A stretch of 21,351 nt of DNA from NCBI GenBank assembly GCA_016285615.1, contig JAEERB010000027.1, forward strand, positions 1-21,351, in the 5' to 3' direction. Source of the DNA: Bacteroidales bacterium. GTDB taxonomy: Bacteria > Bacteroidota > Bacteroidia > Bacteroidales > WCHB1-69. Within the stretch, counting starts at the first letter, position 1. Each line of letters opens with the position of its first letter. The translations under genes were made by a program, and so were the position numbers. The notes beneath the pieces were generated by a model. The model searched no databases, had not been told where the DNA came from, and worked only from the letters and a program-made list of their open reading frames with translations. This document shows positions 7,317 through 16,534 of this stretch, one piece after another.

Positions 7317-9613
7317 GATGATAACAGAATAAATGAATGATCTTTATTGTGAAAATGGTTGTAAACCAATATGTTTTTCGGCTTAATGGAAGCGTTACAC
7401 GAAGTGTACAACAAATGTGCTGGAATATGCTGCCGTTGCAACATAATGGCAGCCGTGTATGTTCCAAAGGCTGATGCGCAGTACGATTCGCCAAAAATGT
7501 GCTTGTACCAGGCAATGGGCGTCTGCGGGCAATTCTGCTGTGCAAAATGCAGATAAACCTCGTCATTTTGTTGGTCTCCGTTCAGTCCCATCACAATGGC
7601 CGAAATATCATCCATACAGAGATGTTCTTGGGCAAGAATTTGCTGCAGAGCATCGCTAAGTTGCTGCTCACTTGGGCAGTACAGGGCTTTCATTGCTTTG
7701 ATGGCACATAAATTACGACTGTCGGCCGTGTCGGTGAGTAGCAGATTAACGGAACTGCTCCCCGAAAAAGAGCCTGCGGTGTCGTGGCGGTGCAGAGCGG
7801 CTTCGTCTGACGTTGCTTTCCAATAGCCAATTTTGCCCAGCATTTGGAAATAGGAGGGCGTCATCTCTTCGTGGCCGCAGACTAATGCCGAATGGATTTC
7901 GCCAAGATGCATTTGCGTAAGGGCGTCTAAAAGGCTGCTGTCGAATGAGGTACCCCGATGCGAGTAGGTGCAGTTGTAGCCGTGGCATTTCAAGTGCAAC
8001 GCCATCTGCGAACTGATGGTGTTATGTGTGGATTGCATAAATGGGGTCGGGGGGAGACACTCCTCGTCATTGTCAAGCATGGCATTCAGGAACTTCTCCG
8101 TATGTTCGATACAGCCGAGCCCTGTTCCTGTGATGATGGCATCAACTTGCTCTTTTTCACCTTTTTGCATGACATCTACGGCAGTGGCAATGGCACGCTT
8201 GAAGAGTTTGCCCATTCGGCGTGCTGCCATCGGGTTGATGTATTGCGCGTAATCGGGCTCCTGTGAGGCGCAGTTGACTTCGGCTGGAAAGACTGGCTGG
8301 TCAAACCATTGCTCGTCAAGAGGTTGCTGAAGCGATATTTGCGATGCGGCGCGAATGTACACGGGTCGTGCGGCTGCTTTTACAGTCACTATATTGTTGT
8401 TTGCCTGAGAATTAGGCTCGTAGGATGAAAAGATGCACGAGGAATCGTTGCCGCCAAACCCGAAGGAGTTGGTAAGCACATGACGCAAGTTCACATCGGT
8501 GAGCACCTTGGCTACCGGCTGGAAATTGTGCTCGGCCACAGGGTGTTGGTAATGGAGATTGGCGGGGATAAAATGGTGTTGCAGTGCCAAGATGCTGATA
8601 ACGCTCTCCACACTGCCGGCGGCACTGGTCGTATGGCCGGTGTAAGCCTTGGTGGATGATACAGGCGGCATTTGGTCGCCAAAGATGCGCATCATGGCAA
8701 TCCCTTCGCATTCGTCATTGTTGGGCGTGCCTGTGCCGTGAGCGTTGATGTAATCGATGTCGGAGGGTTGCAATCCGCTGTTTGCCAATGCTTTTCGCAT
8801 TGCCAGGAAGGGACCGTCGCCTTGAGGTGAGGTGGCTGTCTGGTGAAATGCATCGCAGCGGTTGGCGTAACCGCTCAACTCGCACAAAATCGGCACATTG
8901 CGTCGTTTGGCCGACTCTTCCGTCTCAATGACCAGATAAGCGGCGCCTTCTCCTAAGTTTAATCCATTACGTTGAGCATCAAAAGGTTTGCATTCCTCTT
9001 TATCCAAAATCATCAAGGTGTTAAAACCGTTGAGATGGAACTTCGACAAACATTCTGTACCGCCAACAACGGCAATCTCCGAAGTGCCGTCCTTGATCAG
9101 GTTTGCTCCTAAAATGATGGCGTTAGCGGCTGAAGAACAGGCTGTTGAAATGGTGCTCGTCAGTTGGAACTGCCCTTTGTATTCTTCGGCAATCATCTCG
9201 GTGCACGAGCCACAGTCGTGCATGCCAATATATTCGTTCCAGTCGTCATTGTTTTGGAAATCGTGATAGTGAAGTTCACTCTTCTCCATGCCACCGACCG
9301 TATTGCCGGAGATGAAGGCTACTTTATCGGGAAATACCTTGTCCAAATGTGCCTGCTCCAGCGCTTCTTTCATGGCTACGCGTGCCAACAGCGTGGTGCG
9401 GTTACAGCGTTTCTCAAGGGGCATGCCGATGAATTGCTTCAACTCCTCGTCGGTATAGGCCACTTCACCTGCAGGCAAGTCATGGTGCTTGGTCTGCAAA
9501 ATGTGCAGTTTCCCAATGGCACCCTGACCGCTCAGAAGCCGCTCTATAGTAGCTTCTTTGCCATGCCCCATGGATGTGATTATGCCAAGACCGGTGACGA
9601 CAATTTTGGGCAT
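7310..9613 (-). CDS. Ketosynthase fused to a degenerate, CLF-like ketosynthase domain
   Basis: 767 residues, about twice the length of a normal ketosynthase. Domain 1 (1-400) is complete: MPKIVVTGLG start, active Cys159 in STACSS, His292 in AHGTGT, His327 in TGHTTSAAG, and NSFGFGGND at the end. Domain 2 (about 415-767) keeps the thiolase-fold outline, but the same positions read Gly554 (SHRGTS), Gly676 (MGLNGDQQNDE) and Glu709 (FGESYCASAFG). All three catalytic residues are gone, so it cannot condense and probably acts like a chain-length factor or a structural partner. Domain 1 should catalyse decarboxylative Claisen condensation of malonyl-ACP with the growing aryl polyene. It starts 3 bp after the ACP stop and ends inside the EamA-like gene. 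A ketosynthase-CLF fusion would replace two separate subunits. Confidence 0.93.
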   Translation of the reverse strand: MPKIVVTGLGIITSMGHGKEATIERLLSGQGAIGKLHILQTKHHDLPAGEVAYTDEELKQFIGMPLEKRCNRTTLLARVAMKEALEQAHLDKVFPDKVAFISGNTVGGMEKSELHYHDFQNNDDWNEYIGMHDCGSCTEMIAEEYKGQFQLTSTISTACSSAANAIILGANLIKDGTSEIAVVGGTECLSKFHLNGFNTLMILDKEECKPFDAQRNGLNLGEGAAYLVIETEESAKRRNVPILCELSGYANRCDAFHQTATSPQGDGPFLAMRKALANSGLQPSDIDYINAHGTGTPNNDECEGIAMMRIFGDQMPPVSSTKAYTGHTTSAAGSVESVISILALQHHFIPANLHYQHPVAEHNFQPVAKVLTDVNLRHVLTNSFGFGGNDSSCIFSSYEPNSQANNNIVTVKAAARPVYIRAASQISLQQPLDEQWFDQPVFPAEVNCASQEPDYAQYINPMAARRMGKLFKRAIATAVDVMQKGEKEQVDAIITGTGLGCIEHTEKFLNAMLDNDEECLPPTPFMQSTHNTISSQMALHLKCHGYNCTYSHRGTSFDSSLLDALTQMHLGEIHSALVCGHEEMTPSYFQMLGKIGYWKATSDEAALHRHDTAGSFSGSSSVNLLLTDTADSRNLCAIKAMKALYCPSEQQLSDALQQILAQEHLCMDDISAIVMGLNGDQQNDEVYLHFAQQNCPQTPIAWYKHIFGESYCASAFGTYTAAIMLQRQHIPAHLLYTSCNASIKPKNILVYNHFHNKDHSFILLSSC

Positions 9614-9616
9614 CGT

Positions 9617-9874
9617 TTATTTCGTTCTGTGTTCGTTAATGTATTCGGCCATTACACGTACCGACTTGAAGATCTCCTTGCCTTCATTGGCGTTTTTCAA
9701 CTTGATACCGTAGTTTTTCTCAAGCAGCACAATCAGTTCCAATGCATCGATGGAGTCCAAACCCAAACCTTCGCCAAACAAAGGAGCGTTCTCGTCAATG
9801 TCTTCGGGTTTCATGCCTTCCAAATTCAACACATCGATAATTTCTTCTTTTAATTTGTTGATTAATTCTTCCAT
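9617..9874 (-). CDS. Acyl carrier protein (second ACP)
   Basis: 85 residues, acidic, with the phosphopantetheine site Ser41 in GLDSIDALEL. Four-helix ACP layout. It would carry acyl intermediates between the ketosynthases, ketoreductase and dehydratases. It is followed 3 bp later by the ketosynthase fusion and preceded by 125 bp that include a long heptad repeat tract. It differs strongly from the other ACP of the cluster (14258-14506), so the two probably have separate jobs, such as starter loading versus chain extension. Confidence 0.95.
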   Translation of the reverse strand: MEELINKLKEEIIDVLNLEGMKPEDIDENAPLFGEGLGLDSIDALELIVLLEKNYGIKLKNANEGKEIFKSVRVMAEYINEHRTK

Positions 9875-9910
9875 TGGTTTTATGTTTAATTATTTAATTC
9901 TCAATCTTTT

Positions 9911-10565
<655 letters not shown>

Positions 10566-10569
<4 letters not shown>

Positions 10570-11720
10570 AGTGATGCGTGCTTTAAGGTGAATAATAAGG
10601 CTGCATTGCTTCCGCCGAAGCCGGAAATGAGCTTCAGAAAGGCGTTACCGTGCGCAGGCGTGTTTTCCATGCAGACATTGAGCGGTTGTGCCGTGCCAGG
10701 TTCTTCTGTTCCTAAACTCTTGATGACCATTTGTTTCTGTAAGGCTATGGAGGAAAGGATGACTTCCATCACTCCAGCGGCTCCTAAAGTGTGGCCGTAA
10801 TAACCTTTCAAACTGTTGACGGGGATCTCTTGCAGGTCGCATCGCTGTATGGCTATCGACTCCATATCATCGTTGTAGAGCGTGGCTGTTCCGTGAGCGT
10901 TGATAAATGCAATTTGCTTTGTATCAAAGTTTTCTGCAACTTTATTAATGCTACGCTTTAAGCCTTCGCCTGTGCGTGAGGGCCCCGAAATATGGTTGGC
11001 GTCGTTGTTGATGGCGCCGGCTGTCATGACAATGCCTTGGTCGGGAATTTGTGTTTCATCCTCACAGCGGGCATAGACAATGGCAGCGGCAGCTTCGCCC
11101 AAGTTGAGTCCGCAGCGGTTCTTGTCGAAAGGCTTGCAGCGTTCTGGCGAGAGCGCTTTAAACGACTGGAAGCCTGCGATGATGAAGCGTGAGAGTACTT
11201 CGGCGCCAATAACTACTACATAGTCATACAAATCGCTGTATTGTAGCATGTTAAATGCGGTAATTTGGGCGGCGCAGCCTGAAATGCAGGCATTGCTGAC
11301 GACAATAGGCGTGTTGTGATTGCCGAAATGTGAGGCGATAAGCTGGGCTGAATGCCATAGATAGGCTTGGTGGGCAGGTTGTGCCTTTTCGTTTTCCAAA
11401 GCCTCTACGTTGCCTTTAGTAGTGGAAATGACGAACAGCACGCGTGGGTTAGAGGCATCTATTCCAGCACGTTGAATGGCGCCTTCTGCGGCTTGGATGG
11501 CAATATTCTCAAAGCGGGTGTACTGTTGCAGAGATGTTTTCTGAAACGTCTCTACAGGGAAAATGGAAGCGAAAAAAGGCTCCGGAATGTCCCACTGCTG
11601 CTGGTAATGGCGCAGTTGACTGTGTCCCGTGGCGATGGCTTCAAAGTTGGCTTCGCTGCCTATAGCCAGAGGGGTGACCATATGGTGCCCTTTTTGGTAT
11701 ATGTAGTGTTTAGTTTTCAC
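10566..11720 (-). CDS. Beta-ketoacyl-ACP synthase
   Basis: 384 residues with a complete catalytic set: Cys145 in SNACISG, His276 in INAHGTAT, His310 in YYGHTLGAAG, and a SGFGGSNAA end. FabF/FabB-like elongation ketosynthase for the polyene chain. The likely start is GTG at 11720, which keeps the N-terminal strand (KHYIYQKGHHMVTPLA); the first ATG (11681) would remove it. The gene overlaps the dehydratase upstream by 11 bp and the CLF-like gene downstream by 4 bp, so dehydratase, ketosynthase and CLF-like protein are tightly coupled. Confidence 0.93.
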
Positions 11721-12144
11721 TCGGTCTCAGTACATTTTGTTCTGTCACAAATACTTTCATGTCGCATTGCGCCAAGATTTGCTCTTTGCACTTGATTTCG
11801 GCCTTCACCATGGTGGCACTGAAGATTTCCGATACGATATCCACTCTGGTTGTCAATGTTTCTCCTGCGGGCGGAAAAGCGTTGATTTCTAGATTGCTGA
11901 TACTTCCGATAACGCCAATCTTTATGGGCTTGTCTCGGTTCAGCCAGCCGATGCGTGTAGCACACGTCTGCGCAATGTTTTCGAGCAGACCGGCCGCAGT
12001 CAGGTGTCCGTTTTGTACGAAAATGTGTTCTTCAGGAATCTTGAAATTGGTGATTATCAATGCATCGTTGCATTCCAAGAAGGTGTCCACCATCAAAACC
12101 GGTGGCTGTTGCGGAATATATTGTGATGCGTTGACAGGCGTCAT
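11710..12144 (-). CDS. Hotdog-fold dehydratase partner (FabZ/ApeP-like)
   Basis: 144 residues. The N-terminus IPQQPPVLMVDTF matches FabZ LPHRxPFLLVD, with the structural His replaced by Gln. The GLLENIAQTCA helix keeps the catalytic Glu (E55). The His that would pair with it is not in a GHFPG motif: the nearest is H47 in NGHLTAAG, and the loop is several residues shorter than in FabZ. It is the mirror of the dehydratase at 5900-6274, which has the His but lacks the Glu. It is the first gene behind the internal promoter at 12172-12202 and overlaps the ketosynthase. Likely a dehydratase subunit making the double bonds of the polyene. Confidence 0.82.
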   Translation of the reverse strand: MTPVNASQYIPQQPPVLMVDTFLECNDALIITNFKIPEEHIFVQNGHLTAAGLLENIAQTCATRIGWLNRDKPIKIGVIGSISNLEINAFPPAGETLTTRVDIVSEIFSATMVKAEIKCKEQILAQCDMKVFVTEQNVLRPSEN

Positions 12145-12171
12145 ATCAGTTTGCTTTTCCCATTAAATTTG

Positions 12172-12202
12172 CAAAGATACAAATTTTTTGCAGACTGACA
12201 AT
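12172..12202 (-). promoter_or_regulatory. Bacteroidetes-type promoter inside the pigment operon
   Basis: On the minus strand ATTG (12199-12202) is followed after 19 bp by TATCTTTG (12172-12179). This fits the Bacteroidetes sigma-ABfr consensus TTTG-N19-21-TANNTTTG, with a one-base mismatch in the -33 element. Transcription would start near 12166, leaving a leader of about 22 nt before the dehydratase ATG at 12144. The -7 box sits in an AAATTTG/CAAATTT inverted repeat (12166-12187). It divides the cluster into an upstream part (lyase to methyltransferase) and a downstream part (dehydratase to radical SAM). Confidence 0.75.
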
Positions 12203-12237
12203 ATATATGTGCGAAAATGAACCGCTTGCGGTGTGTC

Positions 12238-13320
12238 TTAGAGTTCGCACTCCACAATGCTATGGCCTAGTCCGATATGGTCGTGGATTTTCGTTGTGCG
12301 CAGGCCGGCTTGCTCAATGCAGCGTAGCATGTCGCCAGAGTAGTACATCTTACTGTTGCCATTGGCCATGGCTGAGAAGTAGAGGCTGATTTGTGCCAGA
12401 CAGAAGGAGGCCGTTTCAAAAGCCTGACGGTCCCAGAAAGTCTCCATAATGTAGAGTTTGCTGCCAGTGCTCATTGCGGCGGCTGCTCTGCTGAGGATGC
12501 TGGTAATTTCTTCTTCGGAGAAGCAATCGAGGAACTGACTCATCCAAATGACATCGTAGCCCTTAGGAAGCTGTGTGTTGGTATCCAGTAGGTTACCGCT
12601 GTAACCGTCGATGCGGTCGGCACCGTCCATTCCCTTGGTTTGTTGGCGCATCATCTCCAATTGTTGCGGCAGATCCATAATGGTTACATGCACATCGCGA
12701 TTGTATTTCACACATTGCGTGGCCCAACGGCCGGTATTGCCGCCCACATCCAATAACTTTTGGGGTTTGTTGGCAAAGACAATCTCCAAGGCTTGCTCGA
12801 AAGAGTTGTCGGAATAAAAGTGGTCGAAAGCAAACCAGCTTTTTTGTACTTGGGGCGGCAGCTGCGACAAGCCTTCATAAATGGTGGGCCAGTTGCCGAA
12901 TGTCTTTAGGCCTTCCGGTTTTCCATGTAGTAATGTTTCTTCCAAATCGAACATTCCCAGATAGTTAACGTCATGGTTGAAGTCCATGTTGACGCGTGCC
13001 ATTTGGTCGTTCAGCAGAAACCAACCGGCTTTGGCTAAATGGAATTTGCCCTCTTTGAGCAATACAGTACCTAAGGTGAGTGAGGATTCTACCAGCACTT
13101 TAACGCCATAAAGCGAAACGCCTGTCTTGTCGGCAATTTCTTCCATGGTAAGACCCTCTTTGTGGTCGTCTAACAGTTGGAAAATGCCGAATTTGACCAT
13201 CAGTCGTGACACTTGGAAAATGATCGGACCGAAAGCGATTTCTTGTGCCAGTCGCTGTGCCTGCAGAGCGGTGAGCCGTTCTTTGCCGTATAGCTCTTTT
13301 TGAGGTGAGTTTAATTCCAT
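12238..13320 (-). CDS. SAM-dependent O-methyltransferase
   Basis: 360 residues from the ATG at 13320 (MELNSPQKELYG). The reading frame is open further upstream but runs into the preceding gene, so that extension is not used. An N-terminal winged-helix dimerisation region (about 30-100, with TMEEIADKTGVSLYGVKVLV) precedes the Rossmann domain with motif I LLDVGGNTGRWA (about 189-200), then IMDLPQQ and later WMSQFLDCFSEEE. This is the layout of plant-caffeate-type and polyketide O-methyltransferases. It would methylate a phenolic hydroxyl of the aryl head group, which is established for some aryl polyenes and inferred here. It lies 22 bp after the acyltransferase and is the last gene before the internal promoter. 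Confidence 0.9.
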   Translation of the reverse strand: MELNSPQKELYGKERLTALQAQRLAQEIAFGPIIFQVSRLMVKFGIFQLLDDHKEGLTMEEIADKTGVSLYGVKVLVESSLTLGTVLLKEGKFHLAKAGWFLLNDQMARVNMDFNHDVNYLGMFDLEETLLHGKPEGLKTFGNWPTIYEGLSQLPPQVQKSWFAFDHFYSDNSFEQALEIVFANKPQKLLDVGGNTGRWATQCVKYNRDVHVTIMDLPQQLEMMRQQTKGMDGADRIDGYSGNLLDTNTQLPKGYDVIWMSQFLDCFSEEEITSILSRAAAAMSTGSKLYIMETFWDRQAFETASFCLAQISLYFSAMANGNSKMYYSGDMLRCIEQAGLRTTKIHDHIGLGHSIVECEL

Positions 13321-13342
13321 TATTGTATTGTTTTTCAAATTG

Positions 13343-14254
13343 TTAGCCTCTTTTGTTTTCTCCCCAGAAAGGATAATAGTTAAACCATTGATGAGGATAT
13401 TGGTGCAGCATATTTTCCAACGAAGCGACGTATGCCTGCAAGATGGCATCGGTGCGTTGGGTAACCGAGTCGGTCTCTTCGTTGATTTTCAGTGGCTTCA
13501 TGTATCCTTTGTATTGGGTGCCTTTTTCTTTCATGATAAATGTCGATACGACAGGTACTTCCATTTGTGCAGCCATGATGAATATGCCCGTAGGGAAGTT
13601 GGCGTCATGGCCCATGAATTGGCATTTCTTGACTTTCCGGCCGCCCATATAGCGGTCGCAAAGAATGGCGATGATTTCCCCGTTGTCCAAAGCATCCTTG
13701 ATGGTGAAAAGGTGCGACATGTCTTGGCGAATGGGAATCGTCTTTACCTTCTGCTTGCCGAAAGCGGTGTTTCTATGTGTTTGGTAATTAGAGTTTTCTC
13801 CGTCATATATTACACAACTGATCGGCTTTTTGTCTTGCGATAATCGTTGGCCCAACAACTCGAAGTTGCCTATGTGTGAACCGGCCAGGATAATGCCTTT
13901 GTCCTGATCCAGCAGCGAATGGAAGGCCTTCCAGTCTTCGTCGTCAAAGTGAATGTCGAATTGTTGGTGATTGCCAGCCAGCACAGCAAATTTGTCCAGC
14001 ACGACCTTGCCAAAAGTGAGGTTGTTCAAGTAACAGTACCACAGATTTTTAAGTCCTTTGACTTTCCAAATTTCCTTGTAATAATTGTGGGTGGCTTTGG
14101 TGCCTTTGCGTGAGAAAATTAAGTAGAACGGGATGATGAGAAAGAGAATGGGGTAGAGCAGTGTGACACGGATGTGTTTCAGCATGACAAACAGGGCCTT
14201 TTGACCGAAGTTGCCGCCACCCGTGGTGCCTTGCCATTGTCGTTCTTCAGCCAT
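13343..14254 (-). CDS. LpxL/HtrB-like lysophospholipid acyltransferase
   Basis: 303 residues. An N-terminal hydrophobic segment (about 29-47) anchors it to the inner membrane. The acyltransferase HX4E motif is GSHIGNFE (H127, E132), followed by the family's LCDRYMGG segment and a C-terminal HQWFNYYPFW, matching the HPEQWxWxHxRW region of LpxL-type enzymes. It should transfer an acyl group, here probably the polyene from ACP or CoA, to a lipid acceptor at the membrane. It starts 3 bp after the ACP stop. With the PlsC domain of the MMPL fusion, the cluster has two unrelated acyltransferases, which suggests two acylations of the final lipid. Confidence 0.9.
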   Translation of the reverse strand: MAEERQWQGTTGGGNFGQKALFVMLKHIRVTLLYPILFLIIPFYLIFSRKGTKATHNYYKEIWKVKGLKNLWYCYLNNLTFGKVVLDKFAVLAGNHQQFDIHFDDEDWKAFHSLLDQDKGIILAGSHIGNFELLGQRLSQDKKPISCVIYDGENSNYQTHRNTAFGKQKVKTIPIRQDMSHLFTIKDALDNGEIIAILCDRYMGGRKVKKCQFMGHDANFPTGIFIMAAQMEVPVVSTFIMKEKGTQYKGYMKPLKINEETDSVTQRTDAILQAYVASLENMLHQYPHQWFNYYPFWGENKRG

Positions 14255-14257
14255 CGT

Positions 14258-14506
14258 TTATTGGTTGTTGAGTTTGTTGTCGATGAAGTTGTAGAACTGG
14301 CCTAAGGTCTTGATCTCTTTCATCTCTTCGTTCTTGATTCGGATGCCGAATTCGCGGTCCACAATGACGACAATGTCCACGAAATCAAGACTGTCGATGC
14401 CGAGTTTCTCTTTCAGCAATGCGTCTTCCTGAATCAGGTTTTCATCTATTTCGAGTTCTTCGATCAGGAAAGTGTTGATGGTTTTAATGATATCTTCTCT
14501 GGTCAT
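14258..14506 (-). CDS. Acyl carrier protein (first ACP)
   Basis: 82 residues with the phosphopantetheine site Ser39 in LGIDSLDFVDIV. It lies 5 bp after the ketosynthase stop and 3 bp before the acyltransferase, so it is well placed to hand the acyl chain to either. The DSLDFVD type differs from the DSIDALE type of the other ACP at 9617-9874. Confidence 0.95.
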   Translation of the reverse strand: MTREDIIKTINTFLIEELEIDENLIQEDALLKEKLGIDSLDFVDIVVIVDREFGIRIKNEEMKEIKTLGQFYNFIDNKLNNQ

Positions 14507-14511
14507 ATTTG

Positions 14512-15732
14512 TTATATTTTCTTGATTACTAAGGCGCTATTGGTACCACCAAAGCCAAAGGAGTTGGAGAGATAAATGTTTATTTTTTTCTCGGTGGTTT
14601 TATTGATGATATTTAGATTTTTGGAATATTCGTCTGGGTTTTCGAAGTTTATGTTCGGAGCGATGAAGTCGTTGAGCATCATAAGGTTAGAATAGACTAC
14701 TTCGCTGGCGCCGGCCATCCAACACTCGTGCCCTGTCATTCCTTTGGTGGAGCTGATGGGGGTGTGGCTGTCGGCAAAGAGTTGGCTTAAGGCGAGGGCT
14801 TCGAATGCATCGCCCTGTTGCGTAGAGGTGGCGTGGGCATTGATGTAGTCGATGTCGCGGGCTGAAACGCCGGCTTCCTGCATGGCGCGCATCATGGCGG
14901 TGGCTGACCCGTGGTCGCTGGGTTGGGAGATGTTGGCTCCGTTGGAGGAGAAGCCGTAGCCTGCCACTTCGCAGATGATGTGGGCGCTGCGTTTGACGGC
15001 ATGTTCGTATTCTTCGAGGATGACGGTGGCGGCGCCCCCGCTGGGTACCAATCCGTCACGGTCGCGGTCGAAAGGCCGCGAGGCTTTGGTGGGCTCATCG
15101 ATGCGGGTTGAGAAGGCGCTGATGCCATCAAAGCTGCTCATAGAGAGATAGTTGGTTTCTTGGCAGCCGCCGCAGATGACCATCTCTTGCAATCCTTGAC
15201 GGATGAACATCGCTCCCAGGCCAATGGCATGTGAGCCGCTGGCGCAAGCCGCACTAACGGTGATGTTGACGCCTCTCAATTTGAAGATGGTGGCGAGGTT
15301 CATCGTGACGGTGGAGTTCATCGATTGGAAAATGGCGCCAGAGCCCAGCAAGGTGGTGTCTTTGGTGCGCAAAGTGGTCTCGTGCGAGTCAATGACCGCC
15401 TTGGCTGACGAGTCGTTGCCGTACAAAATGCCCGCTTCGTTGGCCGCTAAGTAGTCGAGGTCGATGCCGGCGTTGCGAAGTGCTTCAGCCGTGGCCATGT
15501 AGGCATATTCGCCCTCTTCGGCCAGGCAGATGCGTGCGCGGCGGTCCAGGAGTCCCTTCAACTGCGGGCGCTCCACGATGCCTGTCAACGGCGACCGATA
15601 GCCGTATTCACTGCGCAACGGGTCAATGCCAATGCCCGACTTTCCCTCGTAGAGCGATTGGCGCACCTCGTCCAGGTTCTTGCCCAGACAAGAGTAGATG
15701 CCCATTCCAGTGATAACGACGCGACGAGACAT
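14512..15732 (-). CDS. Beta-ketoacyl-ACP synthase (FabB/FabF-like)
   Basis: 406 residues from the ATG at 15732 (MSRRVVITGMG); a TTG two codons upstream is also in frame but less likely. The catalytic set is complete: Cys163 in SAACASG, His300 in INAHATST, His335 in TGHECWMAGASE, and a NSFGFGGTNS end. Elongation ketosynthase of the pathway, and the third complete one in the cluster. A 73-bp AT-rich gap with nine heptad repeats separates it from the ketoreductase upstream; the ACP follows after 5 bp. Confidence 0.93.
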   Translation of the reverse strand: MSRRVVITGMGIYSCLGKNLDEVRQSLYEGKSGIGIDPLRSEYGYRSPLTGIVERPQLKGLLDRRARICLAEEGEYAYMATAEALRNAGIDLDYLAANEAGILYGNDSSAKAVIDSHETTLRTKDTTLLGSGAIFQSMNSTVTMNLATIFKLRGVNITVSAACASGSHAIGLGAMFIRQGLQEMVICGGCQETNYLSMSSFDGISAFSTRIDEPTKASRPFDRDRDGLVPSGGAATVILEEYEHAVKRSAHIICEVAGYGFSSNGANISQPSDHGSATAMMRAMQEAGVSARDIDYINAHATSTQQGDAFEALALSQLFADSHTPISSTKGMTGHECWMAGASEVVYSNLMMLNDFIAPNINFENPDEYSKNLNIINKTTEKKINIYLSNSFGFGGTNSALVIKKI

Positions 15733-15742
15733 ATTCAATTTT

Positions 15743-15805
15743 TAATTGATAATTGACAATTGATAATTATAAATTGTTAATTGTTAATTGTTAATTGTTA
15801 ATTGA
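15743..15805. repeat. AT-rich heptad repeat starting exactly after the ketoreductase stop codon
   Basis: Nine contiguous 7-bp units: TAATTGA twice, CAATTGA, TAATTAT, AAATTGT, TAATTGT three times, TAATTGA. Positions 15806-15808 are the ketoreductase stop codon, so on the minus strand the repeat begins directly after the stop. It ends 10 bp before the ketosynthase ATG. It fills nearly the whole gap. Confidence 0.9.
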
Positions 15806-16534
15806 TTAACTGTAAAGTCCTCCGTTAACTGAGATTACCTCCCCGTTGATGTAGGCGGCGTCGTCGGAGGCTAAGAAGCCCACAACAGCGGCCACTTCCT
15901 CGGGTTTGCCAAAGCGTCCTGCGGGAATCAGTTTCTTCAGATTGGCTTCGTCCAGTCCTTCTGTCATGTCGGTGGCAATGAAACCGGGAGCCACAGCGTT
16001 GACCGTAATCTTGCGGGAGCCCACTTCCTGAGCCAGCGACTTGGTAGCGCCAATCATAGCGGCCTTGGCGGCTGAGTAGTTGAGTTGTCCGGGTTGTCCT
16101 TTCAAGCCCGATACAGAGGCAATGTTGATAATACGTCCTGCACGGTGTGTCATCATGTTCTTAACCAGGCGGCGGATGAGATAGAAGGCACCGTTAAGGT
16201 TGGTGTTCATCACATCGTGCCAATCTTCGTCGCTCATGAAGACTGCCAGCGTGTCGCGGCGAATGCCGGCGTTGTTGACTAGAATAGAGATGTAGGCGTC
16301 GGGATTTTGGCTCTGCCAGCGGTCCAGCGCTTCGTTCATCTGTTCCTCATTGGATACATTAAACGGCAGCAATTCGGCGGTGCCGCCAGCGGCTTCAATT
16401 TGTTGTAAGGTCTCCTTGGCAGCATCGTGGCCGCTATTGTAATTGATGATGACATGGCAGCCCATTTGCGCCAATTTGAGGCAAATAGCACGTCCAATGC
16501 CTCTCGAACCTCCAGTAACTAAGGCGTATTTCAT
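15806..16534 (-). CDS. 3-oxoacyl-ACP reductase (FabG-like, SDR family)
   Basis: 242 residues, the normal FabG length. It has the NADPH-binding TGGSRGIG (7-14), NNAG (87-90), catalytic Ser140 in NIASVSG, and YxxxK as Tyr153 and Lys157. The C-terminal GEVISVNGGLYS fits FabG. It reduces 3-ketoacyl-ACP to 3-hydroxyacyl-ACP, the step between the ketosynthases and dehydratases. The ATG overlaps the lyase stop as TAATG (1 bp), so the first two genes are translationally coupled. It could in principle also serve general fatty acid synthesis, but the position argues for the pigment pathway. Confidence 0.93.
   Translation of the reverse strand: MKYALVTGGSRGIGRAICLKLAQMGCHVIINYNSGHDAAKETLQQIEAAGGTAELLPFNVSNEEQMNEALDRWQSQNPDAYISILVNNAGIRRDTLAVFMSDEDWHDVMNTNLNGAFYLIRRLVKNMMTHRAGRIINIASVSGLKGQPGQLNYSAAKAAMIGATKSLAQEVGSRKITVNAVAPGFIATDMTEGLDEANLKKLIPAGRFGKPEEVAAVVGFLASDDAAYINGEVISVNGGLYS

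Noticed and set aside
12221..12232. Terminator after the methyltransferase
   Set aside because: The hairpin has only about four pairs around a tetraloop and a broken T run, so it is too weak to call.
13321..13449. Upstream extension of the methyltransferase to 13449
   Set aside because: The extra residues overlap the acyltransferase gene and look non-native; the ATG at 13320 begins a normal N-terminus and lies 22 bp after the upstream stop.
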